This document shows, piece by piece, positions 1-12,430 of a stretch of DNA of 64,000 bases (position 1 is its first letter; every line of letters begins with the position of its first letter). The stretch comes from Limanda limanda. Its lineage: Eukaryota > Chordata > Actinopteri > Pleuronectiformes > Pleuronectidae. The notes beneath the pieces were generated by a model. It saw only the letters and a program-made list of their open reading frames with translations, ran no database searches and had not been told where the DNA came from. Position numbers and translations under genes: made by a program. The stretch spans positions 7,729,007 through 7,793,006 of the forward strand of contig NC_083647.1 in assembly GCF_963576545.1 (NCBI RefSeq), written 5' to 3'.

Positions 1-479
1 ATGCAGTTCCAGTGCCAGCAGCTCCGCCTCTAGTAGCGGACACACTACCAATGTGAACAACAGACAAATAAAATGGGGTGTAATTATTAGCAGTTATGCC
101 ACCAATGAGTGTAAGTTGCCGTTTGTGCTTATGATTTCATGTTTTTTTGTTGAGTGGCAAAAAGGACCTGAGGAACACCTCCCCAGGTTGGTGTAAAATT
201 TGCGATGGCACTGCCACCTTGCCATGATTTCAGAGCTTTCAGCAGTCACGCCCTTGCCTTGTAAAGAATACCGATAATTTGTTCACGATTTTAGAAACCC
301 AATGTAAACTTGCCATGTTCTTTGTTTGTTATTTTAAATCTTTTAATATTGGCTTGGTGTTTATAAAAAACAAATTCTGTGAAGTTTTAAACATGTATTT
401 ATTACTCCTTTATAGAGTTACGAATGCCCCCACCTAATTGCATCACCCAAAAACTCATCAATTCTCTAACTGACATTAA

Positions 480-494
480 CCCCCCCCCCCCCCC
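480..494. repeat. C mononucleotide run (15)
   Basis: An uninterrupted run of 15 C on the + strand inside the babam2 intron, immediately followed by TTT. On the transcribed sense RNA it reads as C, so any G-tract structure would be on the template strand. Confidence 0.95.
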
Positions 495-3400
495 TTTCCA
501 CAGTAGCTTTATGGTAAAAATGTGTGAGTAGGTCATGAAAAAGCTAGAAGGTTCCTTGCAGGAAGCAGAGTGCTCCATGAAGAAGGATATAATTTTGTTA
601 ATTTGTGATCCATGTTGACCAAACATAACCAAAGCAGTAGGTTATTATATTCAAAGAAAGGGCAAGCAGCCCTTAGTTGTTTCAAAACATTTACAGAATA
701 TGAGCCTTGCATTTTACTGGGCCCAGTTAATGTAATTTAACACAGTCCTCTGTAGTTTGAGCCCTGCTCAGAGTTTGGTGTGTAGGGAGGACCCTGGGTG
801 TGGGCCCAAGAAAATGTTATGAGAGAAGAAATTCCTCTTTGCTGGAAATGTCCTGGTTATACTGAAAAATGGATTGTGCCTAGTTTCAAATAGAGGTCTG
901 AATAATGAGACGTTTCAGCCCTGCGATTCTGTTGCGATTCTGTAATAGCATGCAGTAAGCCACACTGTACTAATTACTCACAAAACTAATGAGGTCATTA
1001 TATATTACAGCGTACTATGACTGCACTATATTCCCTGGAATAGGTATGACAGGGCACGTAGGCTGGTGGATCTACTGCAGCCTATAAATAAAAAACCCTG
1101 TGGAAACGAAAAAGTATTTCATCCCTGATCTTGTAAATATCAATTTGTGGTAAGTGATGCCTACTCCCTGAAAAACCCAGGGAGCTAAATCCAAATATTT
1201 GAACTTATGACATAGCCCTTCCTTTGTTAAACTCTAGTAGCACCCCTCTGCTGGCTCAACTTGTCTTCAGTCTCTGAGAACGGTGGCACTGGTAATATAG
1301 TAAGACAAACCAACCACAAGTTTTTTTTATTATTAGTTGAAAGCTGTGAATCGTGTTAAGCAATTGTTGCCATTGATGTATTCAGTCAAGTCAGAATAAT
1401 ACAAACGTATAACACGAAAACAAAAAGGACAGAAGACTAATAAATATACACAGCAGCACATCACTAACATCACCAAGGAGTGTGAAGACTGTGTGGGCAT
1501 ATGCTGCTGTGCTTGATACACATCTTCCTCATTCTCCTGTTTTGTTGCACTTGTCAGGTCAGGTCTGGGCAGGAAGCTTCAGCAGGAAAGTCGGGCACGA
1601 CATGAAATAATGTGGCAGGGTCACTATAAGCTGCTGTAGCTAGCTTGTCTAGCAGGCTAACAGTCGCAATCCACAAGTAGAATATTAGATTATTATTACA
1701 TGCAACTTTATTACTGCCATTTATCACTACCCTAACCCTAACCTACATATATACCTCTTACTCTGCTGCTTATTTATTATCCAGATTGTAGTTACAGAAC
1801 CAAAAGCATTTCAATACTTATTGATGCAGAAATGGCTGCATTCCATTTTGTGTTGTTTATGCTTGCTGTAACGTCAAGGAACTTATTGACAGCAAGATGT
1901 CAGATGTATATTTTTTTTTTTGCAATATGTTTATAATTAGATTAAGATAGATTAATATACAGGCACATGGTTGGAAAAGAGCCATATTCAAGTATTGTTA
2001 GTTGTCAGATGCCTCCATTTTTATTGAGGTCAGAATGGCCTTCATGTCAAAGCTTGCTCCTTTGACAGTCCAACTTTATCACAGATGACCTTTGACCTTG
2101 CAATCTGCTTCTGTAGGCAAGAGATCCAGATGATGAATTAATATAGAGTAAATGTGACAAGGTCAGAGGGCTTGGTTTTGTTAGGATACAGGTGACACTT
2201 GCTTTATTTGGTTCACGCCCTCACCTCCATCAGTGCACTTCCACCCACTGACCCATCACTTGCAGCTACAACCCTGGTGCTGCCTTGACAGACAGGCTGT
2301 TGGAAAGGTCGTGCCTCGAGCTGGAGGAGTCAGGCATTCTCCATCATTCCATGTTGTGACACATGACTAGTGGCACCACCGCCTTGCCACATGATGAGGT
2401 GGTTAGCAACAAGAGAAAATGTGAGCTGCTTGACCTTTTATTTAAATTATGTTTTTTTTTTAGTGAATTGAGTTGTATTATATCTTTGACATTGCTTTCA
2501 GCTCGTATGTTCTCTATTTTTTTCCTCTGTCCAATTTAAATTTTTCTTTATAGCACTGCCTTACTAAGCTAGTAGTCCTCATCAGAGGTAAGAATACATC
2601 AGAAAAACCTCAGCGCCCTCACATCCTATTGATGATGACACACATTTGGCCTATTAAGTCTGGTCCAATCATATGATAACGAGGTGTGGGAGCATATGTG
2701 GTGGTGACTAATGTCACAGAATGCCTCTGACGCTAGTGAATTGATAATTGTTTGCAAATGATAAACAACATATTCCACACTGTAACTTAGTCATCTCTTG
2801 ACTCATGACATGCAATTATGGAGCATATTTACTTTGTATGTCTCATCTTGATAATGATGATGCTTCTGGCCTTTCACTTTTAATTGATTATGTTTATTAA
2901 TCTTCTACTGTTCAATTCATATATATATTTCATATATATATAGTCATATTTATTTCTCTGCGTCTCATGCATATAAGCGGAAAATGTACAGCATTCCTTA
3001 CCCTTTAATTCAGGCGTTTTTTTATGTACATTCCCTTTCATATCTGCCTGTTGAGAAAGCCCACCACATGTTATGGATGTTCCTTACATCCCCATGAGTA
3101 TATACATAAATAGATAAAGCGCTCATCTCCTATATTAGGAACTGATGCAATGCACCGTGCCTTTCAAAAGACATCTAACATATAGGTTTCCGTCACCACC
3201 TTTTGAAGTGAGGAAGTAAATGGCAAAATATGACCTACAGAAGTGAAGGACAACACCTCAGCATTCTCTGTTAGGAAAGGCCGTTAAAGAGAGGAGCAAG
3301 GGGAGGTGTGGTTAGAGAGCACGCAGTTCAGATCCAGTGACCCTAATATGACTCCGTGTTACCAAAGGTCATGCCCGCCTCCTGTCTCCTTAGGCGAACA

Positions 3401-6400
3401 TGCGATCCACAATCATACAAACCCCCACCCCGTCATAACCACCCACACTGAATCTCCAAACGCAGATTTCCCACCCACCTGCTTGTACCCCCAGCTGAGC
3501 ATCAGAGGTTTCCAGCATTAGAGTCTCAAGAGAAACCCCACCACCACCACCACCACCACCTCTTCCCCCTTCCTCCGTCCCCCCACACTTCTCCACGCCT
3601 CCATGGAATTACTTCCATCTGGCCTACTTTCCGCCCTCGCTCTATATCAAGTTATATGTTGTTTTTCTGTAACACATCCAAATGTCCTTCTTCCTAATCC
3701 TTTGTTTTTTTTCTCACTTCAACCTCGATGTTTTTCAGCTTTCATTTATCTCTCAATTCCTTGTCCTTCTGCATGCCTTATTCTGCCTCCTGTAGGCCTT
3801 TTATTAACACATAGGTGGCCTCAGGGTGAAATTGCGTCCCTATATGTTGCCTGTCTGTACTCATTTGTAAGTCTTGGCCTTTGCTTTACCCTTGGCTTAC
3901 CAATGACTTCAAATTCCCACTGTGAAAAGGAATGAGCCCATGTCCACCTTCTCCTTCTTCTTCTATTTCTGCAAAGCATCATACAAAAGCACATATGAAG
4001 GTATTGTAACTAAGCATCAGAATCTGAAAAGAAAATGTGTTGGTCCTCCTAAATTGATGTACTACAAATCAAGCATCCATTAATTATTGTAGCTAAACGT
4101 ATGTCTGCAAAACTATAAATACTATGCCACATACTATGCCTTCTAGGTGGAACGATGAATGACGATATGTGGGATATTTTGGAGTTTAACATGACAGTAT
4201 ATTAACACGAGCAGTAAAGATAAAGAGAGACTATACTCTTGTTAGCTTGAGGCAATAATAATCTACATTTTCAATCTTGTTGAATTGTTGAAATATACAT
4301 CGTGTCTAAATATAGAAGCCCTGCAATAAATACATTTGCTAACTTCTCCAGAAATAACCTGATTTGATTATTTGTTTAATAAATAATAAATTTGTCCCCA
4401 AAAAGTTGTGAGGGGCAACAGTGTTCCAAATAACCAGAATAGTGTCCTTAACATTGGGAGTAAACTGCACCACCATCAGTGAAGCAATATTAATGCAATT
4501 ACAATTATCACCCCCAGCAAATGCTACAATAACCAGTGCGTTAAGTCTGGCCTTTCAGCTTTTGCACTCAGTTTGCATCGGGTGATGAGATGAGAGAAAA
4601 AAAAGATTCTGGTTTTAGATCTCCTTTTGAGATTTAGGAACGTTGCACATACTGTCACCAGTCAAAGCATCCAATGGCATTTGACTTGTAGATCACTGTG
4701 TCATCAGTGTGAACATACTACATGCATTCATTCATTTCTTGAAACACGCAGGCTGTAGATATCCATACCCAAACATGCTTGAGTCACCCTTGTGGCTTCA
4801 AGCCGTAGCATCACTCACTTAAGATTCACACAGAGAGGACAGTGAAAGCCAGATCATTGCAGTGACATGCTATCGATGACACACTATCACTCACACTTGG
4901 CCACATTCACACGTATGACTCGCGTGTTGGCTCAAAACAGGATCAAGCGTCTCGGAGGCCCATCTATTGGTCATCTGCCAGTTATTGTCACAAAGAAAGT
5001 AAAGATTCTGGCTCTTGGCCAAGCTCCTAAGAAAGAAGAATATACGAGGAGAGACGTCAGGGATGTGTTTGGTTCCCTCCAAACATAGAGATTAATTGGT
5101 ATTATGACCTCTGCATAACATTTTGGATCTTCCCACTTGTGACTGATGTGATTTATATTGACTGTGCTCTTGCCCAGCTAGTCATATTTCATCTATGGCA
5201 ATAGGTGTCTCATACACTTGGTGGTTAATCCTTTGGCAACCCAGTGCACTTGTGACTTGTTTTGAAGCTGTTACAGACTCTATCATTGATAAGGTGAAAA
5301 AGTAATTTCTGAGAAGTCACCACCACGCGAAAAAATCCTGCCCACATAAATGAAAGTGCCCTCAGTAGTGGAATTAAAGTTTTTGTTGTTGTTGTTGTTT
5401 TTTTAATTTAGCATTTTTCCCCTCTTACAATTATGTTTATTGACCTTTGTTTTTCAGATCTGTGTATTATTTTCACCATGTTAAAATTGAAAAGTAAATA
5501 CTCATATATTGAAATATGGTAAATTACATGTTCCTTTTATTTTTATAGAATTTTCTGCAATTCGCCATTCAAATCCTCCCTATTTGCATGAACTGAAAAG
5601 GGAATAAGTTTAAATTTGAACCTCCACCAAGATGGTTATGTTTTTCTCAGGTTTTTTTAATTTTTTAATTTGTCATGAGCATTCCTTTTTTACAAGAAAC
5701 TTGGTGAAAGGTTGCATAATGGCTCATGGAAGAACACATCAATTTTTGGTGTTGACCTGTGGTAAAGCAAATCACAGCCTGGTTCAACATCAGTGAACTT
5801 TGACCCACTACATTTGCCCGGTATTTGTGTATGGAACCATGTCCTGATATATATTTGGATATTGATGGCATATTTAATGGACTAATATCTATTACTAATG
5901 TGTACAATTTATTTCAGCTTAATTTAATTAAATTGTTGGGCTTTGGTGGAGGTATGCACTCTTCTGAGAGCTGTTCTAGCTCTGCGTATATTGTCAATAG
6001 ACAGTGGAATCCCTATCAACACCCCTTAGACCAGAGACTTAATCTGCTGAGCTCATATTTTTTTTTATAACTTGTTTTTCACTACACAGAGCATCTCTGC
6101 TGTAACTAACCCATCAACTCAGGGCAATTTGATAGATTATAATTTGTGTCCACACCCATCATTCTTAAAGCTCAGTGTGCTCAACAGAGCGAGGCGCAGG
6201 GATAAGCGTGTTCTTATTCAGTTTGCAAACACGCCCCGTGCACAAAGCCTTTGGACTGTGGCAACAGGTCTGTGTTTATATGTGTTTGGATCTCGTTCTA
6301 CCAACATGGTTCCAGGTGGAGCGTGAGTGCTGCATAATCTCTCTCCAATTGTCCTCTCGACAGAATCAACTCCTGGCACAGGGCACAAGTATGTGGTGAC

Positions 6401-9400
6401 ACAAAGTTGCCTGGTTAATCATCCACCATGCTTGTCTTACGTCAGCCCGAGTTACAGCACGAGCTGAGAGCTTGATTTAGAGGAGAGTTCGACAGAGAGT
6501 GGGGCGGACATGAGTGAGGGCAGCTATTTCAAATAAGGACGTTAGGTCCTCTTGGACATGCGTGCCAACTGGGTTGTGCTGACCTGGTCTTGCTTGCGTG
6601 GTCTGTATTTTGAGGTGGAGGGAGCAGGATCATCATGGCCCCTGGAGCCCACACCGACTCCGCTCACCCCCTCCCCACAAGCAGCACCCCCACCACTTCA
6701 TTAGGAGCAATATCCTCAACTCTCTTTCTCAATCTGAACATTTCACTTCATGCAATGAGACATTTTGGCAGCTGCCACCTTGACCCCATGCTTCTCGTCC
6801 TTAGGGTGAGATGGCGTGAGTCTCTGTCAAAGTCTCAATGGAAAGGCTGACACAAACAGATAACTTTTTATGTCAGACATATTCTATATTCTGGAGAATG
6901 ACTCAAACTATAATTTAATTCACTGTAGTAGTCAGTGCTTTTGTTTCCGCTGAGTTCAAGGCTCTTGACAATGATCACATACAAATATTTGCGCTCTAAT
7001 ATGTTGACTGTCAAACATAAGTTAAGATTACATCAAAGTATATCTGTTTTGCTTAGTAAATTAAATAAAACTACTCCTGAAGTGTACATTGTGTATATTA
7101 TTTTGCTGGCCCTTCCTCTGCCAACACTCTTCCAGTGTTTTCAATCATTCAATTTAGATCCATTTTTTTAATATTGACCTATGTACACCTGAATAGTTAC
7201 AAAGAGTATACATGCTGAATTACCCAGATTTCTCTAATTAACCTTAAAACACCATATGAACCATAACATGATTAAAGTATTTCACCAGTGAGTAAAATAT
7301 TCTTCCTCTGAAACCTGAATTACTGCACCTTTATTTACATGGGTGAATTAAGCTTTTCTTTATAAATGTGTGGGGACAATTAAGTCATCATCATTCAATC
7401 TAGTTGTAGTGAATATATAGTGGACCCTCAGCCAGCAGAGAAGTGAGCCTCAGGAGTTGAAGGTCTCCATCTTTGTGAATCAACAGCCTTCATTTGCCCA
7501 GTCAGTTTAGTTTATTGGATTGTGTAGGCTGCCCATATTCACCTTGGTATCCAGTCCTTAAATGTGCATAGAAATAAACGTATCCTTATCTAACCTCAAT
7601 CAAAGACAAAAATATGTGTATGAATTCAGTATTACCCAGGTTTTGACTGAGCAAAAAAGAGTGTACATAAGCAACGTGCACTGCTTGTAACAGGGAAGGC
7701 ATCTTACAGCCCAGATGACATGCAGCAATGTTCAGAGTGGATTCAACTCTTTAGTGTTTGCAGGTTTAAGACCTTAAAAACACACACACATTTTAGCGTA
7801 TATGTGTATTATAACTAAGTTAAAGTGAAACTGCAATTGTTACACATTACCCAGGGTTGAGACCATTTTTGGACACATTACATGTATTACCTCCAAATTG
7901 CGGACATTGGCATGTCTACCTCTGCTATTCTAAGCTGCTGCTGCTAGTTTGATGTCACATGTTCACTTGGAACTGCAGAAGTGATCCTATCTGCCAAGTG
8001 GCTCTGAAATTGGTTGATGCTGCATAAAAAACTTTAACCTCGTTTTCTAATGGTATTTTTACTGAAGGATCTCTCCAAGTAATAGACCCTTTCAAGACTG
8101 AATCCTCTTGCACTTGGGCACTAGCGTTGCTCAAATTATCCTTCCCGGATTTCTGAGATATTTTCTAGTTTTTAACGTTTTCTTTTGGATGCCACAATGC
8201 TTGCCAATCAGTTGTTTTTCAGGGGCTGTGTCCGGCATGTGCACAGGGGCACTCAACGCTGCTCGCCTCAAAGCTGGACATGTCCTTGCGCAACAACCCT
8301 GCTGTCAGTCAAGTTGCCCCATTACGTTGGGCATGACATTTAAAGTTGGGCGAAGAAGGCGGACAAAGTGCCCTTACCTCCTCCGTACTAGCCCTGCAGT
8401 CGAGCCCCTGTATAGCGTTTGCAGATGAGTGTGTTTGTGTGTGTTGTGACTTTGGCCAGACTTGGTCTGGCATAAGGACAGCTGTCACATCTCCAACCTG
8501 TCACATGCAACACAGAGGAGATGCCAGAGGCCGGGGCATCAGGAGACACTAGAACGGACACAAGGGATAGGGTCTATGCGTTTGTGTGTGTGTGTGTGAT
8601 CCCGCACACATACGTCTGAAAGAGAAAGGAGGATGGAAGACGTGGGGTGGCGGCCACGTGAAAGGGATTGACTCTGAGGCACTCACTAACCTTGATGGCC
8701 GAACACACGCAGGCATGCACACTCCTCTTGAATCCAGTCCTTAAGCAGTTGAGTCACTTTCTCTCTGGGCATGTAGTAAATACTGCCTCAACGTCCAACT
8801 ATCACCCCTGCAGGACGCCCTCCTTTACTTGGAGTGGTCTGACCCAGGCCATTTCCGTGCTCATTACTTACCAATGAAGAAGTCTCTTCATTAAGCTCCT
8901 AACTATAGCCTGTGGAGCAGAGGCTTTTTTTTAAATGTTAATTCTCTACTAACTGTTTACATAAGCAAGCAGCAGTTGCCCTCAAGTGTATTTGGTTAAA
9001 GGGGCTGAAGGATGTGTGTATGTGTGCACAGAATCAAATAATGGCCATTTGGGGCATTTAGTTTGGGAAAAAGCTCCTTTGTTTCAAATAAGTAATGGTT
9101 TCAAGTCAGGCAGGTTTAAAGGTCAACTTTTGTTCTCTTTAGGATACATCTTCACAAGCCTCCTGTGTAGATTTGCAAAGTTTGGGAGGAAGAAAAGATT
9201 TTAAATGCCTGGAAATTACAACCACACTGGAACTGAACACTCTTCCGTATTCTGTATATTCCATAATCATAACCAGCCATCAACCAAATCATGTGTATTG
9301 TCCTTCTACACTTTCATTTTACTTTTCAAGTTCCACTTAAGAAGCTTTGAAAACGTTGAATCATGGAATTCAAAAGATACACACACAAACATCTTTGTTA

Positions 9401-12206
9401 CACGATTTAAAAAACACATTTCATATTTTTTTATTCTTTTATATTGTTTGTATTCTGTATCTCCTATGTTCTGTACAGTTTTGTATGAATACATAAAAAC
9501 AACAGTCCATTGAACTTTAGTGGTCATGAAGGTGAAAATTGCTCAAAAATGCATTTATTTTGGGAAGTTTCCTAAACCTGAATATTTGACAGCAACAAAC
9601 GATCTTTAATTCATTGTAAATCACAAATATCTGTCACACAGTTGCATTACCCTTACAGCATCTGGGCAGTGCTGAGGTTACAATTATATATATATAGCAT
9701 AGCCATTGAACACAAGAAATAAAGCACACCTTCCCAAGATCAGTGGGAAATTCAAATCCTCAAAAGTGACACCTACAAATTTGTCAAATGCAATCTCTCG
9801 GGCAACAAGTCAATGATTGATTTAGTCTAAGTAGATTTTAATCCTAAACCAGGTTTTTCACCTTGATGACATGTTTGAGATCCTGTTGCCCAAAAAAACG
9901 TATTGTCCAAACAGATCGACATCAACATTGTTACACTCTGACACTGTTAATTGTTGTTTAATGTAAAACAAGGGCAGCATAAGTCACTTTGTCTCATGAT
10001 CTTCTCAGATCAAACCTTAACATGTCCATCAGAGTTAATAGGTTGGTGACGCAGGCGAACAGCATTGCAGCCACTGGTGTAAAGATTCCACACTGTGTGT
10101 TTATCTCTCAGACTGTCTAATAAGCAGCAGTATTAAAACTCACTATAAAAAAAACGTTTTACCCTGTTTATCCAAAGACTGAATTTTAAGTTTGGGTTTT
10201 TGAAAACCCCAAATAACTATTTTCATCTGCACATCTTCAGCTTCCTTGCACAGCACTTTTAATTTACAATGGCAACAGCTAAAAGTTAAAGGTTCTGCCT
10301 TTAGTTATTGTGAGCTTGTTTGTTTCACTGATGCAACCTGACTTGTGACAGCTCTTTGCTGTCTCTTAGGACAAGATGAGTCTGAATCATTCGGCAAAAA
10401 AGGCTGTCCCTGCAACAGCACCCTTGGTCTGACCGAATTGCGGCATGGCCTTTTGCAGCCCATACAAAGCCGACCCATCTTCCTCTCCTGGCCCTCTCAC
10501 CTTCCTGTTGGTTTTCATTCATTTGTTGACTCTGCCCCAGTCCAAAGGAAGCATCCATTAAATCACCTTTAAAGACGAAAACGGAACTTGACAGCTACAA
10601 ACTGGAGCAAAGCAATCTTTTCACCAAAAAAGAAAAGCCATCTCCTGCCCCACATTGCCTTGCCTGTTCCTGTCTGTCCCATATCGTCACAACAGAAGCT
10701 GCAGGCGCTGCTGTGAGACACAGAGCAGTTCTTGTTTACAAATGCACACTATATTGATGTGAGCTGATTCCATCATGCAACACTTTTGAATGCCACATAG
10801 CCTGCTGTTTTTCACCGCCTCCCATCGACTCCTTATGTATTCACCCCCTAATGTATTTGTAGTGACAAGGCAAACTGCGTGGCAGTCAGCAGAGCAGCAG
10901 CCATTGTTGAGACTGCTGATGTTAGATTGTTAATGTATTTAAGACTGAAGAACTTCTTAACAATGATCCTCATATTTGCTTTCTGATAAATACTAAAGAC
11001 AGAGCTGTTGCCCTTACCCCTGAATTTTATCATCCAAGCCCCTTGTTTTTTTTTCCTTTTGATTTATTATTAGTTGTTCATCTTTAATTAAACACTGTGT
11101 TCATAATCATTAGATTACATGCAGAGAAAATTAATTCAGCTTCACTTGAGGAAGACGCGGTCAGTGAAGGAATTTCATTTTACACCCACTCAGCCGTGTT
11201 TTTTTTTTAATCCAATGGTCACTTTGGTTCCGTGATTAACAGACCAAAGCGTGTGTAATCAGTTAATAGGCCTGATCACATGTTTGAGGCTGCCCTGCTG
11301 CAAACTGGTTTCACTCTGCCTCTGTCCATCATGTATGGTGGTTAGATTTCCTCTCACCACGGTGGGCAGCGATTATAACAAATGGATGAGTTCAAACCAT
11401 CTGTAAGACATTTGATTAACGCCGCCGAGCTTCTGTCGGCAGAGAGAGCCCGGAATGGCTGTTGATGTGGAATCACACTAATGACAGTGTCTCGGAAGTG
11501 GCCATGCTCTAGGAAAAATATCACAGAATGAGAAATTAGAACCTTGGAGAGGCAGACAGGCTTTGTAGCGAGCAGCTCCGGGTGGCCTCTGCATCCATCT
11601 CACACATGATTTGATTGGTGCTTGCAGTCATCAGCTCAGCCTCATGGTGCAGCTGTTGAAGCTAATGTGGCGTGAAACAAAACAGATGTTTCTTCTGGTG
11701 TCTTTCCTCTTCTCCTCTTCATCTCTTTCAATATTTTGGGACTTGCACACTTGTTGTAAACACATAGAAGTGCATCTTACCCAGAGTTCAATTTCCACCA
11801 AATCTGAATCCAGCAATACATCGACAACCTTGCGGCTCTCCTACAGTTTAGCCTCTTACCATTTCTAAATAACTTCAGTTATAATTCAGGAAATGACTTA
11901 CCTACTGGTGCATTCAGACCTAACTCGAAGCAAATTATTTGCACGTTGCAATTATGAACAAAGTAAATGCAAAAATGCAAAATTTGGATTATTCCCTTCA
12001 CCCTCTCGAATTAAAATATTTGAATTTAGCAAAAGATAAGCGTGAGGATATGATACATAAGCCAGTCATTGTTGAGAATGCAAATCACAGAAGACAGATT
12101 CTGGCACCTGGATGGTCTTGTGGACAACATAGTTATGGTAGTTATTGCAGCCAGTAGTACTCCTCTCCTCTTTTCCAGAAGAGAACTAGTGAATATTTGC
12201 AGATTG

Positions 12207-12228
12207 TGGTTACTTGCGCAAGTAACCA
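12207..12228. repeat. Perfect 22-bp palindrome
   Basis: The two half-sites TGGTTACTTGC and GCAAGTAACCA abut without a spacer. The centre is between 12217 and 12218. It lies 93 bp before the first babam2 exon of the window. The central TTGCGCAA resembles a C/EBP-type palindrome (TTGCGCAA is the optimal C/EBP core in the literature); whether it is bound is unknown. Confidence 0.9.
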
Positions 12229-12320
12229 TAAATTATTCTTGAATCTCAATGGCATTTGGTTCATATGTTTGTGTGTTTTTTGCTGAATTTAATCCTCAGC
12301 ATGTCTTCTGTCTTTCTCAG

Positions 12321-12430
12321 GACACAGCTCTGGACCCTGGAGAGGACGTGGCTCTTCTCTCAGTGAGCTTTGAGGATGCTGAGGCCACTCAAGTTTTTCC
12401 TAAACTCTACCTTTCCCCCAGCATTGAACA
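12321..12430 (+). CDS. babam2: babam2 coding exon A (first in window)
   Basis: The acceptor is tctttctcag and the exon starts at a codon boundary with GAC (phase 0). It reads [20 protein letters not shown], continues through a YLSPSIE stretch and ends after CA, the first two bases of a histidine codon. The donor is gtgagt. The [15 protein letters not shown] stretch is diagnostic of BRE. Confidence 0.96.

Larger units (their letters stand above)
1..12320 (+). other. babam2: babam2 intron (left part), no exon recognised
   Basis: No BRE exon is found here. The expected previous exon, ending near the FSARFLLKLPVDF region and phase 0 at its 3' end, was not seen, so it lies further left. Contents are mostly AT-rich unique sequence. 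Simple repeats are a C run (480-494), a telomere-like CCCTAA pair (1729-1743), (CCA)n at 3538-3560, a TTG run at about 5385-5399 and short GT tracts (8431-8445, 8583-8598). A GC-richer complex block at about 11380-11560 may be a conserved element. Open frames here are short and unsupported. Confidence 0.8.

Noticed and set aside
1..170. Open Ser-rich frame from the left edge (SSSASSSASSSG) with an AATAAA soon after
   Set aside because: It does not match BRE or any protein I know, and no splice site fits the babam2 frame. Most likely low-complexity intron sequence.
1729..1743. Interstitial telomere-like CCCTAACCCTAA
   Set aside because: Only two units; too short to indicate a chromosome-fusion or telomere origin.
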